From Megasphaera lornae (lineage in GTDB: Bacteria > Bacillota > Negativicutes > Veillonellales > Megasphaeraceae): DNA of 64,000 bases. The stretch is from positions 1 through 64,000 of the forward strand of contig NZ_AFIJ01000029.1 in NCBI RefSeq assembly GCF_000214495.1, read 5' to 3'. The notes under the pieces were generated by a model. That model was given only the letters and a program-made list of their open reading frames with translations, had not been told where the DNA came from and did no database searches. Position numbers and translations under genes: made by a program. Below, piece after piece: positions 1-10,254 of this stretch. Each line of letters starts with the position of its first letter. Position 1 is the stretch's first letter.

Positions 1-633
1 ATCCATGATTTGCAAAACTATTGCCGTCGTCATGATAAGCACGTAACCAGAGAAGCCGTAGCGAACATGCCGACCAAATTCGGCGACTTTAAAATTTACG
101 GGTATGTCAACGATTTAACCGGGGAGCATCATGTCGCCCTCGTCAAAGGCGATATCAGCAACGGCAAAGATATCCTGTGCCGTGTTCATTCCGAATGCCT
201 GACCGGTGATGTCTTCGGCTCTTGTCGCTGTGACTGCGGACAACAATTAGCCGCCGCCCTCCAAAAAATTAACCAGGAAGGGCGCGGCGTACTGCTGTAC
301 ATGCGACAGGAAGGTCGCGGGATCGGTCTGATCAACAAGTTAAAAGCCTATGCCTTGCAGGAAGAAGGCTATGATACGGTAGAAGCCAACGAAAAACTCG
401 GCTTTGCTCCCGACTTGCGGGAATATTGGATCGGCGCGCAAATTTTACAAGATTTGGGCGTAAAAGAGCTGCGCTTATTAACCAACAATCCGGAAAAAAT
501 ATACGGCTTGGACGGATTCGGTGTAGAAATTACACAGCGTGTCCCCATTGAAATGGAAGCCCAAAAATACGATAAATTTTATTTAGAAACAAAAAAGGAA
601 AAAATGGGCCACATTCTGCCGCATTTACATTAA
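1..633 (+). CDS. ribBA: GTP cyclohydrolase II domain, C-terminal part of a probable RibBA (5' truncated by window edge)
   Basis: Opens riboflavin synthesis by converting GTP to 2,5-diamino-6-ribosylamino-pyrimidinone phosphate, formate and pyrophosphate. The frame is open from base 1; the first possible start (TTG at 10) is unlikely to be real, because the residues around it (YCRRHDK) look like the linker that joins the DHBP-synthase half to the cyclohydrolase half in RibBA. Visible motifs are the zinc cysteines in HSEC and SCRCDC and the RQEGRGIGL block. The protein ends normally and is followed by a strong terminator. A stand-alone RibA cannot be excluded without the upstream sequence. Confidence 0.9.
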   Translation: MHDLQNYCRRHDKHVTREAVANMPTKFGDFKIYGYVNDLTGEHHVALVKGDISNGKDILCRVHSECLTGDVFGSCRCDCGQQLAAALQKINQEGRGVLLYMRQEGRGIGLINKLKAYALQEEGYDTVEANEKLGFAPDLREYWIGAQILQDLGVKELRLLTNNPEKIYGLDGFGVEITQRVPIEMEAQKYDKFYLETKKEKMGHILPHLH

Positions 634-640
634 TCGCCAA

Positions 641-677
641 AAAGCGCTCCCTTCTATAGAAGGGAGCGCTTTTTTTA
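641..677. terminator. Bidirectional Rho-independent terminator
   Basis: A 14-base-pair perfect stem (641-654 with 659-672, loop TATA) is followed by a T-run on the plus strand and preceded by an A-run that serves as a T-run on the minus strand. It separates ribBA from the convergent small gene. Confidence 0.9.
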
Positions 678-718
678 ATATCTCGTTGCCACTATCGCCT
701 CCAAACCATGGGAGGCTG

Positions 719-994
719 TTATTTTTTATAAATCGTGCCACTGACAATTAACGCTTTATTCGCTTCTTTAATACTTTCTTCATCTAAGCGCACATGGCGT
801 AACGTAGAAAAATCAGGTTTACCGTCGGCACCGGAACAGAGTTCCAAAAAACGATCTTCCTGCCCGTTAACCCGAAACGTATCGACAAGAATTTTGCGAT
901 GCGGCGCCGTAGCCGTAATCTTAATCTGTTCGTTAATCGGCTGATCTTTATGCTGAATGGATATAAACACATCATAATCATTTATCGATTTCAT
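719..994 (-). CDS. Small conserved protein of unknown function, paralogue A
   Basis: Encodes 91 residues I do not recognise. The start is placed at ATG 994 because a strong AGGAGGAGA site sits six bases upstream; the longer open frame starting at 1012 would run through that site. The protein shares, with the gene at 1176-1481, the blocks MKSI-DYDV, QIK-TAT-P, K-LVDT, RFLE and ADGK-DF-TLRHVR, so the two are paralogues. No signal peptide, membrane segment or cysteine cluster is visible; it looks like a small soluble cytoplasmic protein. It has its own promoter (1033-1061) and a palindrome over the expected transcription start. Confidence 0.8.
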   Translation of the reverse strand: MKSINDYDVFISIQHKDQPINEQIKITATAPHRKILVDTFRVNGQEDRFLELCSGADGKPDFSTLRHVRLDEESIKEANKALIVSGTIYKK

Positions 995-1010
995 CGTCTC
1001 TCCTCCTAAC

Positions 1011-1029
1011 AATGAATTTAATGTTCATT
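1011..1029. promoter_or_regulatory. Imperfectly spaced palindrome at promoter, possible operator
   Basis: Six-base arms AATGAA and TTCATT are separated by seven bases, lying just downstream of the -10 element and over the expected transcription start of the gene at 719-994. Position suggests an operator; the regulator is unknown. Confidence 0.35.
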
Positions 1030-1032
1030 ATT

Positions 1033-1061
1033 AGTATAGTCTTTTTTCTTCCAAACTGCAA
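1033..1061 (-). promoter_or_regulatory. Sigma-A-type promoter of small gene A
   Basis: Minus-strand TTGCAG (1056-1061), 17-base spacer, TATACT (1033-1038). The -35 is weak, the -10 good. Confidence 0.5.
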
Positions 1062-1175
1062 GACGCAAAAACCGTCTATATACGTGTGTATTTCAGCAAA
1101 ATATACGGTCATAATATAGTTTTATATATACGGAATATAGTATATATAACTATCCTGATTTTTTATCTGCACCGC

Positions 1176-1481
1176 TTAAATTTGATGCAACGTCGAACGC
1201 ACTTGTTCCTTAAATTTGCCGGCTTCCCGCAACAGCCGATTCATTTCGTCCACGTCTTCTTTTTGGATCCGCACATGTCGCAGCGTGTCAAAATCCGCCT
1301 TCCCGTCCGCATTGGTGTGTATTTCCAAAAATCGCACGTGCGGTTGTTCGCCATGTATGACATACGTATCCACCAACATTTTTAAATTCGGTGACGTCGC
1401 CGTTTCTTTGATCTGTTGTTCAATGGTTTTATCATTTCGCAAAATAGTAATCAATACATCATAGTCCCGAATAGATTTCAT
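1176..1481 (-). CDS. Small conserved protein of unknown function, paralogue B
   Basis: Encodes 101 residues related over nearly the whole length to the neighbouring gene at 719-994; the sequence is about ten residues longer at the C-terminus (FKEQVRSTLHQI). The start at ATG 1481 has a G-rich site (GGGGG) eight bases upstream. It carries its own promoter (1515-1543), so the pair are tandem paralogues transcribed separately rather than an operon. The central FLE and TLRHVR segments are best conserved. Function unknown; nothing in the neighbourhood (riboflavin gene, ATP synthase operon) points to a pathway. Confidence 0.8.
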   Translation of the reverse strand: MKSIRDYDVLITILRNDKTIEQQIKETATSPNLKMLVDTYVIHGEQPHVRFLEIHTNADGKADFDTLRHVRIQKEDVDEMNRLLREAGKFKEQVRSTLHQI

Positions 1482-1514
1482 ATGCGTGTCCCCCTTTTTG
1501 TAAAAACCGCCTTA

Positions 1515-1543
1515 ATTATATACCTTTTTGGTGGTTTTTGCAA
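1515..1543 (-). promoter_or_regulatory. Sigma-A-type promoter of small gene B
   Basis: Minus-strand TTGCAA (1538-1543), 17-base spacer, perfect TATAAT (1515-1520). Confidence 0.7.
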
Positions 1544-1551
1544 TTTTGCCG

Positions 1552-1590
1552 AAAAAAAAAGAGAACCGCCATACTGACAGTTCTCTTTTC
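1552..1590 (-). terminator. Terminator of the ATP synthase operon
   Basis: Minus-strand stem AAAAGAGAAC / GTTCTCTTTT followed by an uninterrupted T-run, just after atpC. Confidence 0.9.
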
Positions 1591-1604
1591 GGACCGACAA
1601 TTCC

Positions 1605-2027
1605 TTACTTGCCGCCATAGTTATGGGCTACTTGTAATCGGCATAAAGCGCGCTTTAATGCCAGTTCGGCCCGTTCCACATCAATGTTGTCCCGTTTGCC
1701 GTGCAACCGTTTTTCCGCACGTTCTCTTGCGTGTTCCGATCGCACTACATCAATATCACCGGCTTTTTCCGCCGCCGAGGTAATCACCGTCGCCGTTTCC
1801 CCGTTGACTTCCAGAAATCCCGCCGCTACAGCTAAGGTATTCTTTTTTCCGTTTATTTCATACACTAACGGATTAATATCCAAGGAAGCAATAATTGCGG
1901 CATGCCCCGGCAAAATGCCCAAGTCGCCGTCCAATGCCCGGGCGATGATAAAATCGACATCTTCGTTTAAAACGGCGGCATCCGGAGTTATCACTTCTAA
2001 ATGAAGTTTCTTTTTCGTATCCGCCAT
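1605..2027 (-). CDS. atpC: F1 ATP synthase epsilon subunit
   Basis: Central-stalk subunit of F1; couples rotor to catalysis and can inhibit hydrolysis. The 140 residues have the family layout: N-terminal beta-sandwich (about residues 1-88, with LHLEVITPDA and the GHA turn typical of the family) and a C-terminal helical pair (about 90-136, rich in Arg and Ala). Last gene of the operon, three bases after atpD, and followed by the operon terminator. Length is normal. Confidence 0.97.
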   Translation of the reverse strand: MADTKKKLHLEVITPDAAVLNEDVDFIIARALDGDLGILPGHAAIIASLDINPLVYEINGKKNTLAVAAGFLEVNGETATVITSAAEKAGDIDVVRSEHARERAEKRLHGKRDNIDVERAELALKRALCRLQVAHNYGGK

Positions 2028-2030
2028 TGC

Positions 2031-3482
<1,452 letters not shown>

Positions 3483-3488
3483 TTATTC

Positions 3489-4349
3489 CTATTGCAGGGC
3501 ATTGGCGCCACTGACAATTTCCGTCAATTCATTCGTAATACCGGCCTGACGAACTTTATTGTAGTGTACGGTCAGTTTTTCAATCAGCTCACCGGCATTA
3601 TCCGTCGCCGACGTCATTGCCGTCATGCGGGCACCCAATTCACCGGCTGCCGACTGCAGCAAGCTGTTATACACGACCATGTCCAAATACTGCGGTAACA
3701 GGGCATGTAACACCGCTTCCGGTTCCGGTGCGAATAAATACGCTTCCTGCGAACGCGTATGCTCTTCCGCCGGTTTGGCAATAGGTAACAAATCGACCTG
3801 CGTAACTTCCTGTGCTAATGCCGATTTAAAATTAGTATAAATAATTTTGACGGCAGACACTTCGCCCGTAACAAATGCGTGCGCAGCTTCCTGTGCGATA
3901 GCCTGGGCGTCCGTAAACTGCGGTTTATCGGAAAAACCGCTCCATTTCCGATCGGCCGTCAAATGTAAGTGCTGCAAATATTCCGCCGGTTTTCTTCCGA
4001 CCGTAAACAACACGAACGAAGTGCGCGGCAGGTCTTTCACAGCCGCGGCCATCGCCTTATTAATATTGGCATTAAAAGCGCCCGCCAACCCTTTGTCGGC
4101 GCCGACCACAATGTAGCAAACCTTTTGGCTATCACTCTTGGCCGCCAACAGCGGGTTGTTGCTGCCCGACGAAGCGGCGCACACACGCTGCAGCATACCT
4201 TCTATTTTTTCTGTATAGGGGGCTGTTGCCAACGCCCGATCCTGTGCACGGCGCAGTCGTACGGAGGATACCATCTTCATCGCTTTGGTTATTTGCTGGG
4301 TATTCGTGACGGATTTAATACGTCTGTTTATTTCGCGTGCACTCGGCAT
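3489..4349 (-). CDS. atpG: F1 ATP synthase gamma subunit
   Basis: Rotor shaft of F1. The 286 residues begin with the long N-terminal helix (PSAREINRRIKSVTNTQQITKAMKMVSS) and end with the conserved C-terminal helix (ARMTAMTSATDNAGELIEKLTVHYNKVRQAGIT region), which together form the coiled-coil shaft. The family-typical GADKGLAGAFN block lies near residue 80. It is three bases downstream of atpA; length is normal. Confidence 0.98.
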   Translation of the reverse strand: MPSAREINRRIKSVTNTQQITKAMKMVSSVRLRRAQDRALATAPYTEKIEGMLQRVCAASSGSNNPLLAAKSDSQKVCYIVVGADKGLAGAFNANINKAMAAAVKDLPRTSFVLFTVGRKPAEYLQHLHLTADRKWSGFSDKPQFTDAQAIAQEAAHAFVTGEVSAVKIIYTNFKSALAQEVTQVDLLPIAKPAEEHTRSQEAYLFAPEPEAVLHALLPQYLDMVVYNSLLQSAAGELGARMTAMTSATDNAGELIEKLTVHYNKVRQAGITNELTEIVSGANALQ

Positions 4350-4352
4350 ATC

Positions 4353-5888
4353 TTATTCCTCCTCTTTAACGAGTTCATGAGAAGCGCCGTACTGTTCGGT
4401 ATATTCATCAATCGCACGACGGAGTTTTTCTTCCATATCTTTGCCGAGTTCTTTCGTGGTTTTAATGCTTTCTCCCACTTCCGGATAGTTATCATGCATA
4501 AAGGAAATGAATCCGTCCGCAAATTGCGTAACTTCCTTTACTTGCACAGGCATTAAATAATTATTGACCGCCAAGTAGATCTGCATTACCTGATCTTCTA
4601 CCGTCATCGGTTTGTATTGCGGTTGAATCAGCAACTGCATCGTACGTTCGCCTTTGTCGATCTGCGCCTTCGTACTCTTATCCAAATCGGAACCGAATTG
4701 AGCAAAGGCCGCCAATTCACGATATTGTGCCAAATCCAGACGCAACGTACCGGCAACTTTCTTCATCGCCTTAATCTGCGCCGAACCGCCTACCCGAGAT
4801 ACGGATAAGCCGACGTTAATAGCCGGACGAATCCCGGCGTTAAACGCTTCCGTTTCCAAGAAAATCTGCCCGTCCGTAATGGAAATAACGTTGGTCGGTA
4901 CATACGCCGACAAGTCGCCGGCCAGGGTTTCAATAATCGGCAACGCCGTAATGGAACCGCCGCCCAAGTCATCGGACATTTTTGCCGCCCGTTCCAATAA
5001 CCGGGAATGTAAGTAAAATACATCGCCCGGATACGCTTCACGTCCCGGCGGACGACGCAATAACAAACTCATAGCCCGATATGCCTGTGCATGTTTGGAC
5101 AAATCATCATATACGCAAAGCACATCTTTCCCTTGATACATAAAGTATTCCGCAATGGAAACACCCGAATACGGTGCCAAATATTGCAACGGCGCACCGT
5201 CCGAAGCCGTTGCGGCAACGACAATCGTGTAGGCCATGGCGCCGTTTTCTTCCAACGTACGTACCACCCGGGCAACGGTGGAAGCTTTTTGCCCGATCGC
5301 CACATAGACACAGATGACACCGCTGTCTTTTTGATTCAAAATCGTATCAATCGCAATCGCCGTTTTCCCGGTACCGCGGTCGCCGATAATCAGTTCACGC
5401 TGTCCGCGACCGATTGGTACCATGGAGTCAATAGATTTTAAGCCGGTCTGTAACGGCACCTTTACCGGTTGCCGATCGGCAATCCCCGAGGCCGTTACTT
5501 CCACTAACCGGGTTTCCTTTGTCTGAATGGGGCCCTTGCCGTCAATGGGCGCTCCCAAAGGATTGACGACACGTCCCATCATGGCTTCGCCTACGGGCAC
5601 ACTCATAACCTTACCGGTCCGCTTTACCGTATCGCCTTCTTTAATTTCCGAATCATCGCCGAGCAATACCGCCCCGACATTATCTTCTTCCAGGTTCAGT
5701 GCCAGCCCCTTAACACCATGAGGCAGTTCCAACAATTCCCCGGACATGACCTTATCCAAACCGTAAACATGGGCAATACCGTCCCCGACTTCCAAGACGG
5801 TGCCGACATCGTCGACATTCATTTCCACATTATAATCTTCGATTTGTTTCTTGATTATAGCCGTAATTTCTTCTGGCTTCATGTTCAT
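4353..5888 (-). CDS. atpA: F1 ATP synthase alpha subunit
   Basis: Non-catalytic nucleotide-binding subunit of the F1 hexamer. The 511-residue product carries Walker A GDRGTGKT (about residues 170-177), the [11 protein letters not shown] block, and the alpha-specific [13 protein letters not shown]-like segment (here [13 protein letters not shown]). The start ATG overlaps the atpH stop (TAATG), implying translational coupling; an alternative in-frame ATG lies two codons further. Length is normal. Confidence 0.99.
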   Translation of the reverse strand: MNMKPEEITAIIKKQIEDYNVEMNVDDVGTVLEVGDGIAHVYGLDKVMSGELLELPHGVKGLALNLEEDNVGAVLLGDDSEIKEGDTVKRTGKVMSVPVGEAMMGRVVNPLGAPIDGKGPIQTKETRLVEVTASGIADRQPVKVPLQTGLKSIDSMVPIGRGQRELIIGDRGTGKTAIAIDTILNQKDSGVICVYVAIGQKASTVARVVRTLEENGAMAYTIVVAATASDGAPLQYLAPYSGVSIAEYFMYQGKDVLCVYDDLSKHAQAYRAMSLLLRRPPGREAYPGDVFYLHSRLLERAAKMSDDLGGGSITALPIIETLAGDLSAYVPTNVISITDGQIFLETEAFNAGIRPAINVGLSVSRVGGSAQIKAMKKVAGTLRLDLAQYRELAAFAQFGSDLDKSTKAQIDKGERTMQLLIQPQYKPMTVEDQVMQIYLAVNNYLMPVQVKEVTQFADGFISFMHDNYPEVGESIKTTKELGKDMEEKLRRAIDEYTEQYGASHELVKEEE

Positions 5889-6454
5889 TATTCGCCCGTC
5901 ACCTCATTTACTTCGTCAGTATGAAGCAACTTGTATTGCAAATCCTGCAACTGTCGTTTCACACTGCCGTCGATTAACCGATCACCGATTTGGACCGTAA
6001 TTCCGCCGATAATGGACGGATCTGTATAATACATGGGTTCGATTTTCTTACCCGTTATCTTTTCCAGTCCGGCGATCAGCTTCTGTTCTTCTTCCGCCGT
6101 CAACGGTTTTACCACACGAATTTTAGCCACTTCAATATGTTGTGCTTGCCGCACCAGCGTAATAAATCCTTCAATAGCACTGATAATAACGGCTTCCCGC
6201 CGTCTGTCAATCATAACATACAGAAATTGCATAACCATCGCCGTCACGCGGGCGGCAAAAATTTGTTTTAACGTATCTTTTTTCGTTTGTGCGCCAATGA
6301 GCGGATGACAAATGAATTTTCGTAACGCTTCATTTTCCTGCATCGTATCTCGAATCAGGCGCAAATCTTTTCCGAATTCTTCAACCTTATGCTGTTCTTC
6401 GGCAATACCGAACAAGGCTTGGCTGTATTTACCGTACACAACTTCCGGTATCAT
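5888..6454 (-). CDS. atpH: F1 ATP synthase delta subunit
   Basis: Links the F1 head to the peripheral b stalk (OSCP-type). The 188-residue product has the helical N-terminal domain beginning [15 protein letters not shown] and the C-terminal conserved block with [23 protein letters not shown], which is diagnostic of the family. It lies between atpF and atpA with a one-base overlap to the latter. Confidence 0.97.
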   Translation of the reverse strand: MIPEVVYGKYSQALFGIAEEQHKVEEFGKDLRLIRDTMQENEALRKFICHPLIGAQTKKDTLKQIFAARVTAMVMQFLYVMIDRRREAVIISAIEGFITLVRQAQHIEVAKIRVVKPLTAEEEQKLIAGLEKITGKKIEPMYYTDPSIIGGITVQIGDRLIDGSVKRQLQDLQYKLLHTDEVNEVTGE

Positions 6455-6456
6455 CC

Positions 6457-6951
6457 TTAATTCCCCTTCGCATGATGCGGCAATTGATCGAGATAGTCGG
6501 CCACCAGTTTTTCATTCTGCGCGTCATTCATATTTTTATGAAGCAGTTTTTCTGCCACAGCCATAGACAGTGTGACTACTTCCTGGCGCATCTGTTTGAG
6601 TGCCGCTTCCCGTTCATTCGTAATTTCCGCTTGGGCAATTTCTTTTTCTCGCGCAATCTGTTCCCGAACCGCATCCAATTGTGCCTGCGCTTCTCGGTCC
6701 GCCGCTTTCACAGCCTTATCTACAATTTCTTGAGCCCGGGCACGCGCATCGCGCAACTGTGCTTCATAATCGGCTTTTAATTGTGCCGCTTCCGTCTTGG
6801 CTTTAGCCGCTTCATCCAAATCGGCGGCAATGCGTTGCCGCCGTTCTTCCATTACTTTCAGTAACGGTTTATACGCAAACTTGGCTAAAATTAATACTAA
6901 GACGATAAAGTTGACGAATTGGAGTATTAATGTTCCATTAATATCAACCAA
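6457..6951 (-). CDS. atpF: F0 ATP synthase b subunit
   Basis: Peripheral stalk subunit. The 164 residues start with one membrane helix (LILQFVNFIVLVLILAKFAY, about residues 7-26) followed by a long charged, alanine-rich helix that would form the dimeric stalk. Only one b gene is present, so a homodimer is expected. The N-terminal sequence before the membrane helix is short, as usual for periplasm-facing b subunits. Confidence 0.97.
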   Translation of the reverse strand: MVDINGTLILQFVNFIVLVLILAKFAYKPLLKVMEERRQRIAADLDEAAKAKTEAAQLKADYEAQLRDARARAQEIVDKAVKAADREAQAQLDAVREQIAREKEIAQAEITNEREAALKQMRQEVVTLSMAVAEKLLHKNMNDAQNEKLVADYLDQLPHHAKGN

Positions 6952-6999
6952 CAGTATTCCCTCCCCGGCCGCAATGGCATTTCATTTTGTTGTTCGCTC

Positions 7000-7257
7000 T
7001 TAGAACATCGAAGCGAACGGATTGGCAAATACCAAAATGATACCAATAACGACAGCAATAATCGGCAGGGCTTCGATCAAGCCGACAGAAATAAGCATGT
7101 TGACGAATAATTTACCGGCCATTTCCGGTTGACGAGCCGTACCTTCCAACATCTTAGCGGCGGCATTCCCGTCGCCGATAGCGGCACCTAAGGCGGCCAA
7201 GCCCATTCCAATAGCGGCACCCATTGCCGACAATGCCAAAACAATCGCTTTTTCCAT
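7000..7257 (-). CDS. atpE: F0 ATP synthase c subunit with two membrane carboxylates
   Basis: Ring-forming ion-translocating subunit: two membrane helices joined by the polar loop with ARQPE (about residues 41-45). The second helix has the ion-binding Glu62 in GLIEALP. The first helix has Asp29 in AAIGDGNAA, at the position of Gln32 in the Propionigenium Na+ c-ring, so each hairpin carries two carboxylates. Ala63 replaces the serine that helps bind Na+ in classical Na+ rings, and the rest of the C-terminal helix resembles H+ types. Ion specificity therefore cannot be decided from sequence. Start at ATG 7257 with a clear GGAGG upstream. Confidence 0.98.
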   Translation of the reverse strand: MEKAIVLALSAMGAAIGMGLAALGAAIGDGNAAAKMLEGTARQPEMAGKLFVNMLISVGLIEALPIIAVVIGIILVFANPFASMF

Positions 7258-7307
7258 GATACATAACCTCCTAAAATTACATAACGTATATTTTTGTGTA
7301 CTCCTTC

Positions 7308-7979
7308 TTAATCACGGAAAGACGGAGCCAAATACGCCGTTGTTAAAATGGTGAACACAAAAGCCTGAATCAATCCGATAATTAAGCTGAACGCAATCCA
7401 CACAATGGGTACCCCCACAGGCGCTAAATAATACAGGACTTCCAGCATAATTTCTCCGGCCAAAATATTGCCGAAAAGACGGAATGCCAAGGTCAAAGGC
7501 TTTGTAAATTCTTCCAGTATGTTCATCGCTATAAAAGGAATAAAGGGCTCCAAATAATGTTTTAAATGCTTTTTGGGGCCACGGTTCTTTACGGCCATAA
7601 AATGAACCATAAAGGACGAAATGATCGCCAACGCCACAGTCGTATTCAAATCGGTCGTCGGTGACGCTAATACGAAATGATGACTGGGTATCATGCCCAG
7701 CTCATTTGCAAAAAGGATAAAAAAGAACATCGTCAATAAAACAGAAACGACTTGTCCATATTTAGGTCCTAGCGTTTGCTTAAATTGGTTTAACAAGGCC
7801 TCTATTATCATTTCCATGACATTTTGCATTCCCGAAGGAACCAATGCCCGTCCTCGTGTCGCACCGACCGTAACGATAATGACAAGAGCGGCTACCAACC
7901 AGGTCATCAGCAGTGTATCCCAGTTCACATTCATGCCCAGTAATTGTACAACTAAATGATGTCCTGCATGCATTTCCAT
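7308..7979 (-). CDS. atpB: F0 ATP synthase a subunit
   Basis: Stator channel subunit that works against the c-ring. The 223-residue hydrophobic protein has five or six membrane helices and the essential arginine in LAFRLFGNILAGE (about residue 167). The C-terminal segment with QAFVFTILTTAYL is also family-typical. It follows atpI and precedes atpE. Confidence 0.97.
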   Translation of the reverse strand: MEMHAGHHLVVQLLGMNVNWDTLLMTWLVAALVIIVTVGATRGRALVPSGMQNVMEMIIEALLNQFKQTLGPKYGQVVSVLLTMFFFILFANELGMIPSHHFVLASPTTDLNTTVALAIISSFMVHFMAVKNRGPKKHLKHYLEPFIPFIAMNILEEFTKPLTLAFRLFGNILAGEIMLEVLYYLAPVGVPIVWIAFSLIIGLIQAFVFTILTTAYLAPSFRD

Positions 7980-7982
7980 ACG

Positions 7983-8369
7983 CTATACCTCCTTTCTTTT
8001 CCGTACGTGAATATGGGTCCATGCGGCATCCGCAAACACGACCAGCCGATACGAAAAACAGCCGCCTACAGCTCCCCAAAAATTTATTACGGGAAACTGA
8101 ACAATGATAATCATCGCAAGACAGACGACAATAAATCGCAAGGCAAAGCCGCCGCGAATGAATTGTACCACACATTCAGGCGGTAATTTCACGGCCCGTG
8201 CGGAACGACTTCCCAACATGGCGAAATACACAATGTTGATGCCGCTTCCGATGCACCAGCCCAATACAACGTGAGGCAGGCCGACCGCATAAAACACGGC
8301 CGCGCCGACAACGGTCAAACCGATAAGCTGTAATAACGTGCGTTTAATGTATCTGAGCAATTCTTCCAT
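7983..8369 (-). CDS. atpI: ATP synthase subunit I (AtpI-like)
   Basis: A 128-residue membrane protein with about four hydrophobic helices, directly upstream of atpB. The family is thought to help c-ring assembly or Mg2+ supply and is poorly conserved; identification rests on size, topology, the position in the operon and the segment VGLPHVVLGWCIGSGINIVYFAMLG, which resembles the family. The GAGGG site before ATG 8369 supports the start. Confidence 0.8.
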   Translation of the reverse strand: MEELLRYIKRTLLQLIGLTVVGAAVFYAVGLPHVVLGWCIGSGINIVYFAMLGSRSARAVKLPPECVVQFIRGGFALRFIVVCLAMIIIVQFPVINFWGAVGGCFSYRLVVFADAAWTHIHVRKRKEV

Positions 8370-8378
8370 TTTTCGCCC

Positions 8379-8663
8379 TCATGTCTTTTCTTTCGTCTGC
8401 TTCAAAGGTTCGCCCAAATAGGCCAACACTTGTTTATACAACGAATAAAATCCGGAAAAGGCACCGAAGAGTCCGAATCCGATTAGTCCCCACGGTGCTA
8501 TATGTAAATAGCGATCCGCAACATAGCCGACAGCTATACCGACACCAATAGATCCGAGCAGGGTAAACCCGAAAGAACTTACTAAGACCAAAACGTGCAG
8601 CCAGTCGCTGCGATTTGATCGGTCATCAGTAGATACAGCAGTTCGTTTTTTGTTTTGTTTCAT
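8379..8663 (-). CDS. atpZ: AtpZ/AtpI-type small membrane protein, first gene of the ATP synthase operon
   Basis: A 94-residue protein with a charged N-terminus and two membrane helices (about residues 25-50 and 58-76). The GYVADRYLHIAPWGLIGFGLFGAFSGF segment matches the small AtpZ-type proteins that precede atpI in many Firmicute operons; this family has been linked to Mg2+ or Ca2+ transport. It is the promoter-proximal gene, 95 bases from the likely promoter. Confidence 0.8.
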   Translation of the reverse strand: MKQNKKRTAVSTDDRSNRSDWLHVLVLVSSFGFTLLGSIGVGIAVGYVADRYLHIAPWGLIGFGLFGAFSGFYSLYKQVLAYLGEPLKQTKEKT

Positions 8664-8757
8664 CAGGACCTCTGAGTCTTAGTGACGCCACACAAAAGCA
8701 ATGGCAAGGATAGGTAAAACTTGTGTGAATTACCTTATTTCCACGGCCATTAGTGCT

Positions 8758-8786
8758 ATCTTAGCATAGAAAAATTGTAAAATCAA
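8758..8786 (-). promoter_or_regulatory. Promoter of the atp operon
   Basis: Minus-strand TTGATT (8781-8786), exact 17-base spacer, TAAGAT (8758-8763), about 95 bases upstream of atpZ. Confidence 0.7.
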
Positions 8787-9062
8787 CGGTTTCAGTTATC
8801 AATATTTTTTCTGGGTTTTCAGAAAAAATTTAAAAATACATTTTTTCTGCTAAATCCGTTTATTTTTTCTTAATATAAAGAGCTTCCGCCATTTTATACG
8901 TATATTTTTGCGTGTATCCAAATTACTTCTTTCTCTTATGACTTTTTGACCATTATTCTTAAAAGCCCTATAAACGGCTTGGTTTTCAAACTTTTTTCAT
9001 ACCACACCGAACACGGTCTTCCCGACAAAATCCGTCGTTTTTGAAAATATCATTCAATTTTC
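8787..9062. other. AT-rich intergenic region without a gene
   Basis: No coding potential seen. It contains an AT-only inverted repeat (8821-8829 with 8840-8848) and a short AAGCC/GGCTT hairpin around 8963-8979 that could weakly terminate transcription leaving wecB on the minus strand. Nothing else recognised. Confidence 0.5.
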
Positions 9063-10217
9063 TTATAAGGACAAGTGAAACTCATCCGGGCGACTTGCCG
9101 TTTTTCCTGTCGCAAATAACACGGCGGCAGCAATCCGGGCCGCCGCGTGACCGTCCCCATAGGGGTTAACGGCGCGACGCATGGTATCATACGCTGCCGA
9201 ATCCGTCAACAATCGCTTCGTTTCGGTATATACCCGTTCTTTATCCGTACCGATAAGACGTACCGTCCCGGCCTGCACCGCTTCCGGACGTTCTGTCGTG
9301 TCCCGCAAAACCAGCACCGGTTTTCCTAAAGAAGGCGCCTCTTCCTGAATACCGCCCGAGTCCGTAACAATCAAATAGCTGCGACTCATCACATTGGCAA
9401 ACGGTTCATAGTCCAACGGATCAATCAGATGAACCCGCGCCGCGCCGGCCAATTCTTCTTCCACCGCACGTCGTACCAGGGGATTGCGATGAACGGGAAA
9501 CACGATTTCCGCATCCCCGATTTCTTCCGTAACAGCCCGCAATGCTTTATAAATGTGTCGCATAGGCTCGCCCAGGTTTTCCCGCCGATGTGTAGTAAGT
9601 AAAATGACTTTTTTAGTACGAAAATCAATTTTTTGTAACACCGGATCGGCAAACCGATAATTCGGAGAAACCGTCTTCATTAAAGCGTCAATGACCGTGT
9701 TGCCTGTAACGAAAATATGATTTTCCTGTACCTGTTCCCGAAGTAAATTCGCTTTCGCCGTTTCTGTCGGAGCAAAATGTAAAGACGCCACGCCGCCGGT
9801 CAATTTACGGTTCATTTCTTCCGGAAAAGGGGAGTAGATATTGCCCGTACGCAAGCCGGCTTCTACATGTCCTACAGGAATCCGCTGATAATAAGCGGCC
9901 AGGGCGCCGGCAAAAGTCGTTGTCGTATCGCCGTGTACCAAAACGAGATCGGGCTTTTCTTCAGCCAATACGGGTTGCAAGCCCAACAAAGCCTTCGTCG
10001 TAATATCATACAGCGTTTGTCCTTGCGACATAATATCCAGGTCATAGTCCGGCACAATGTGAAATAACGACAGCACCTGATCCAACATTTGTCGATGCTG
10101 TGCCGTAACCGCCACTACCGTCCTGATGTCGTTTGTATGACGGCGCAATTCCCCTATGACAGGGGCCATTTTAATCGCTTCCGGTCGCGTTCCGAAAATC
10201 GTCATAACCTTTATCAT
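9063..10217 (-). CDS. wecB: UDP-N-acetylglucosamine 2-epimerase (non-hydrolysing)
   Basis: Interconverts UDP-GlcNAc and UDP-ManNAc, supplying ManNAc for surface glycans. The 384-residue protein starts with the diagnostic IFGTRPEAIKMAPVI and carries HVEAGLRTG, TTHRREN and DSGGIQEEAPSLGKPV with downstream RDTTERPE, all family signatures. It follows the polyprenyl-phosphate GlcNAc transferase gene at 10255-11298, and the pair suggests synthesis of a lipid-linked glycan (capsule, teichoic-like or enterobacterial common-antigen-like). The start at ATG 10217 leaves only a short spacer behind the upstream gene, so they are probably cotranscribed. Confidence 0.95.
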   Translation of the reverse strand: MIKVMTIFGTRPEAIKMAPVIGELRRHTNDIRTVVAVTAQHRQMLDQVLSLFHIVPDYDLDIMSQGQTLYDITTKALLGLQPVLAEEKPDLVLVHGDTTTTFAGALAAYYQRIPVGHVEAGLRTGNIYSPFPEEMNRKLTGGVASLHFAPTETAKANLLREQVQENHIFVTGNTVIDALMKTVSPNYRFADPVLQKIDFRTKKVILLTTHRRENLGEPMRHIYKALRAVTEEIGDAEIVFPVHRNPLVRRAVEEELAGAARVHLIDPLDYEPFANVMSRSYLIVTDSGGIQEEAPSLGKPVLVLRDTTERPEAVQAGTVRLIGTDKERVYTETKRLLTDSAAYDTMRRAVNPYGDGHAAARIAAAVLFATGKTASRPDEFHLSL

Positions 10218-10254
10218 AAAAAAGCCTCCTCAAAAAAACAAATACTACTCTCCC

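Noticed and set aside
697-716. Hairpin GCCTCC/GGAGGC taken as terminator of small gene A
   Set aside because: No T-run follows on the minus strand; the stronger bidirectional hairpin at 641-672 does this job.
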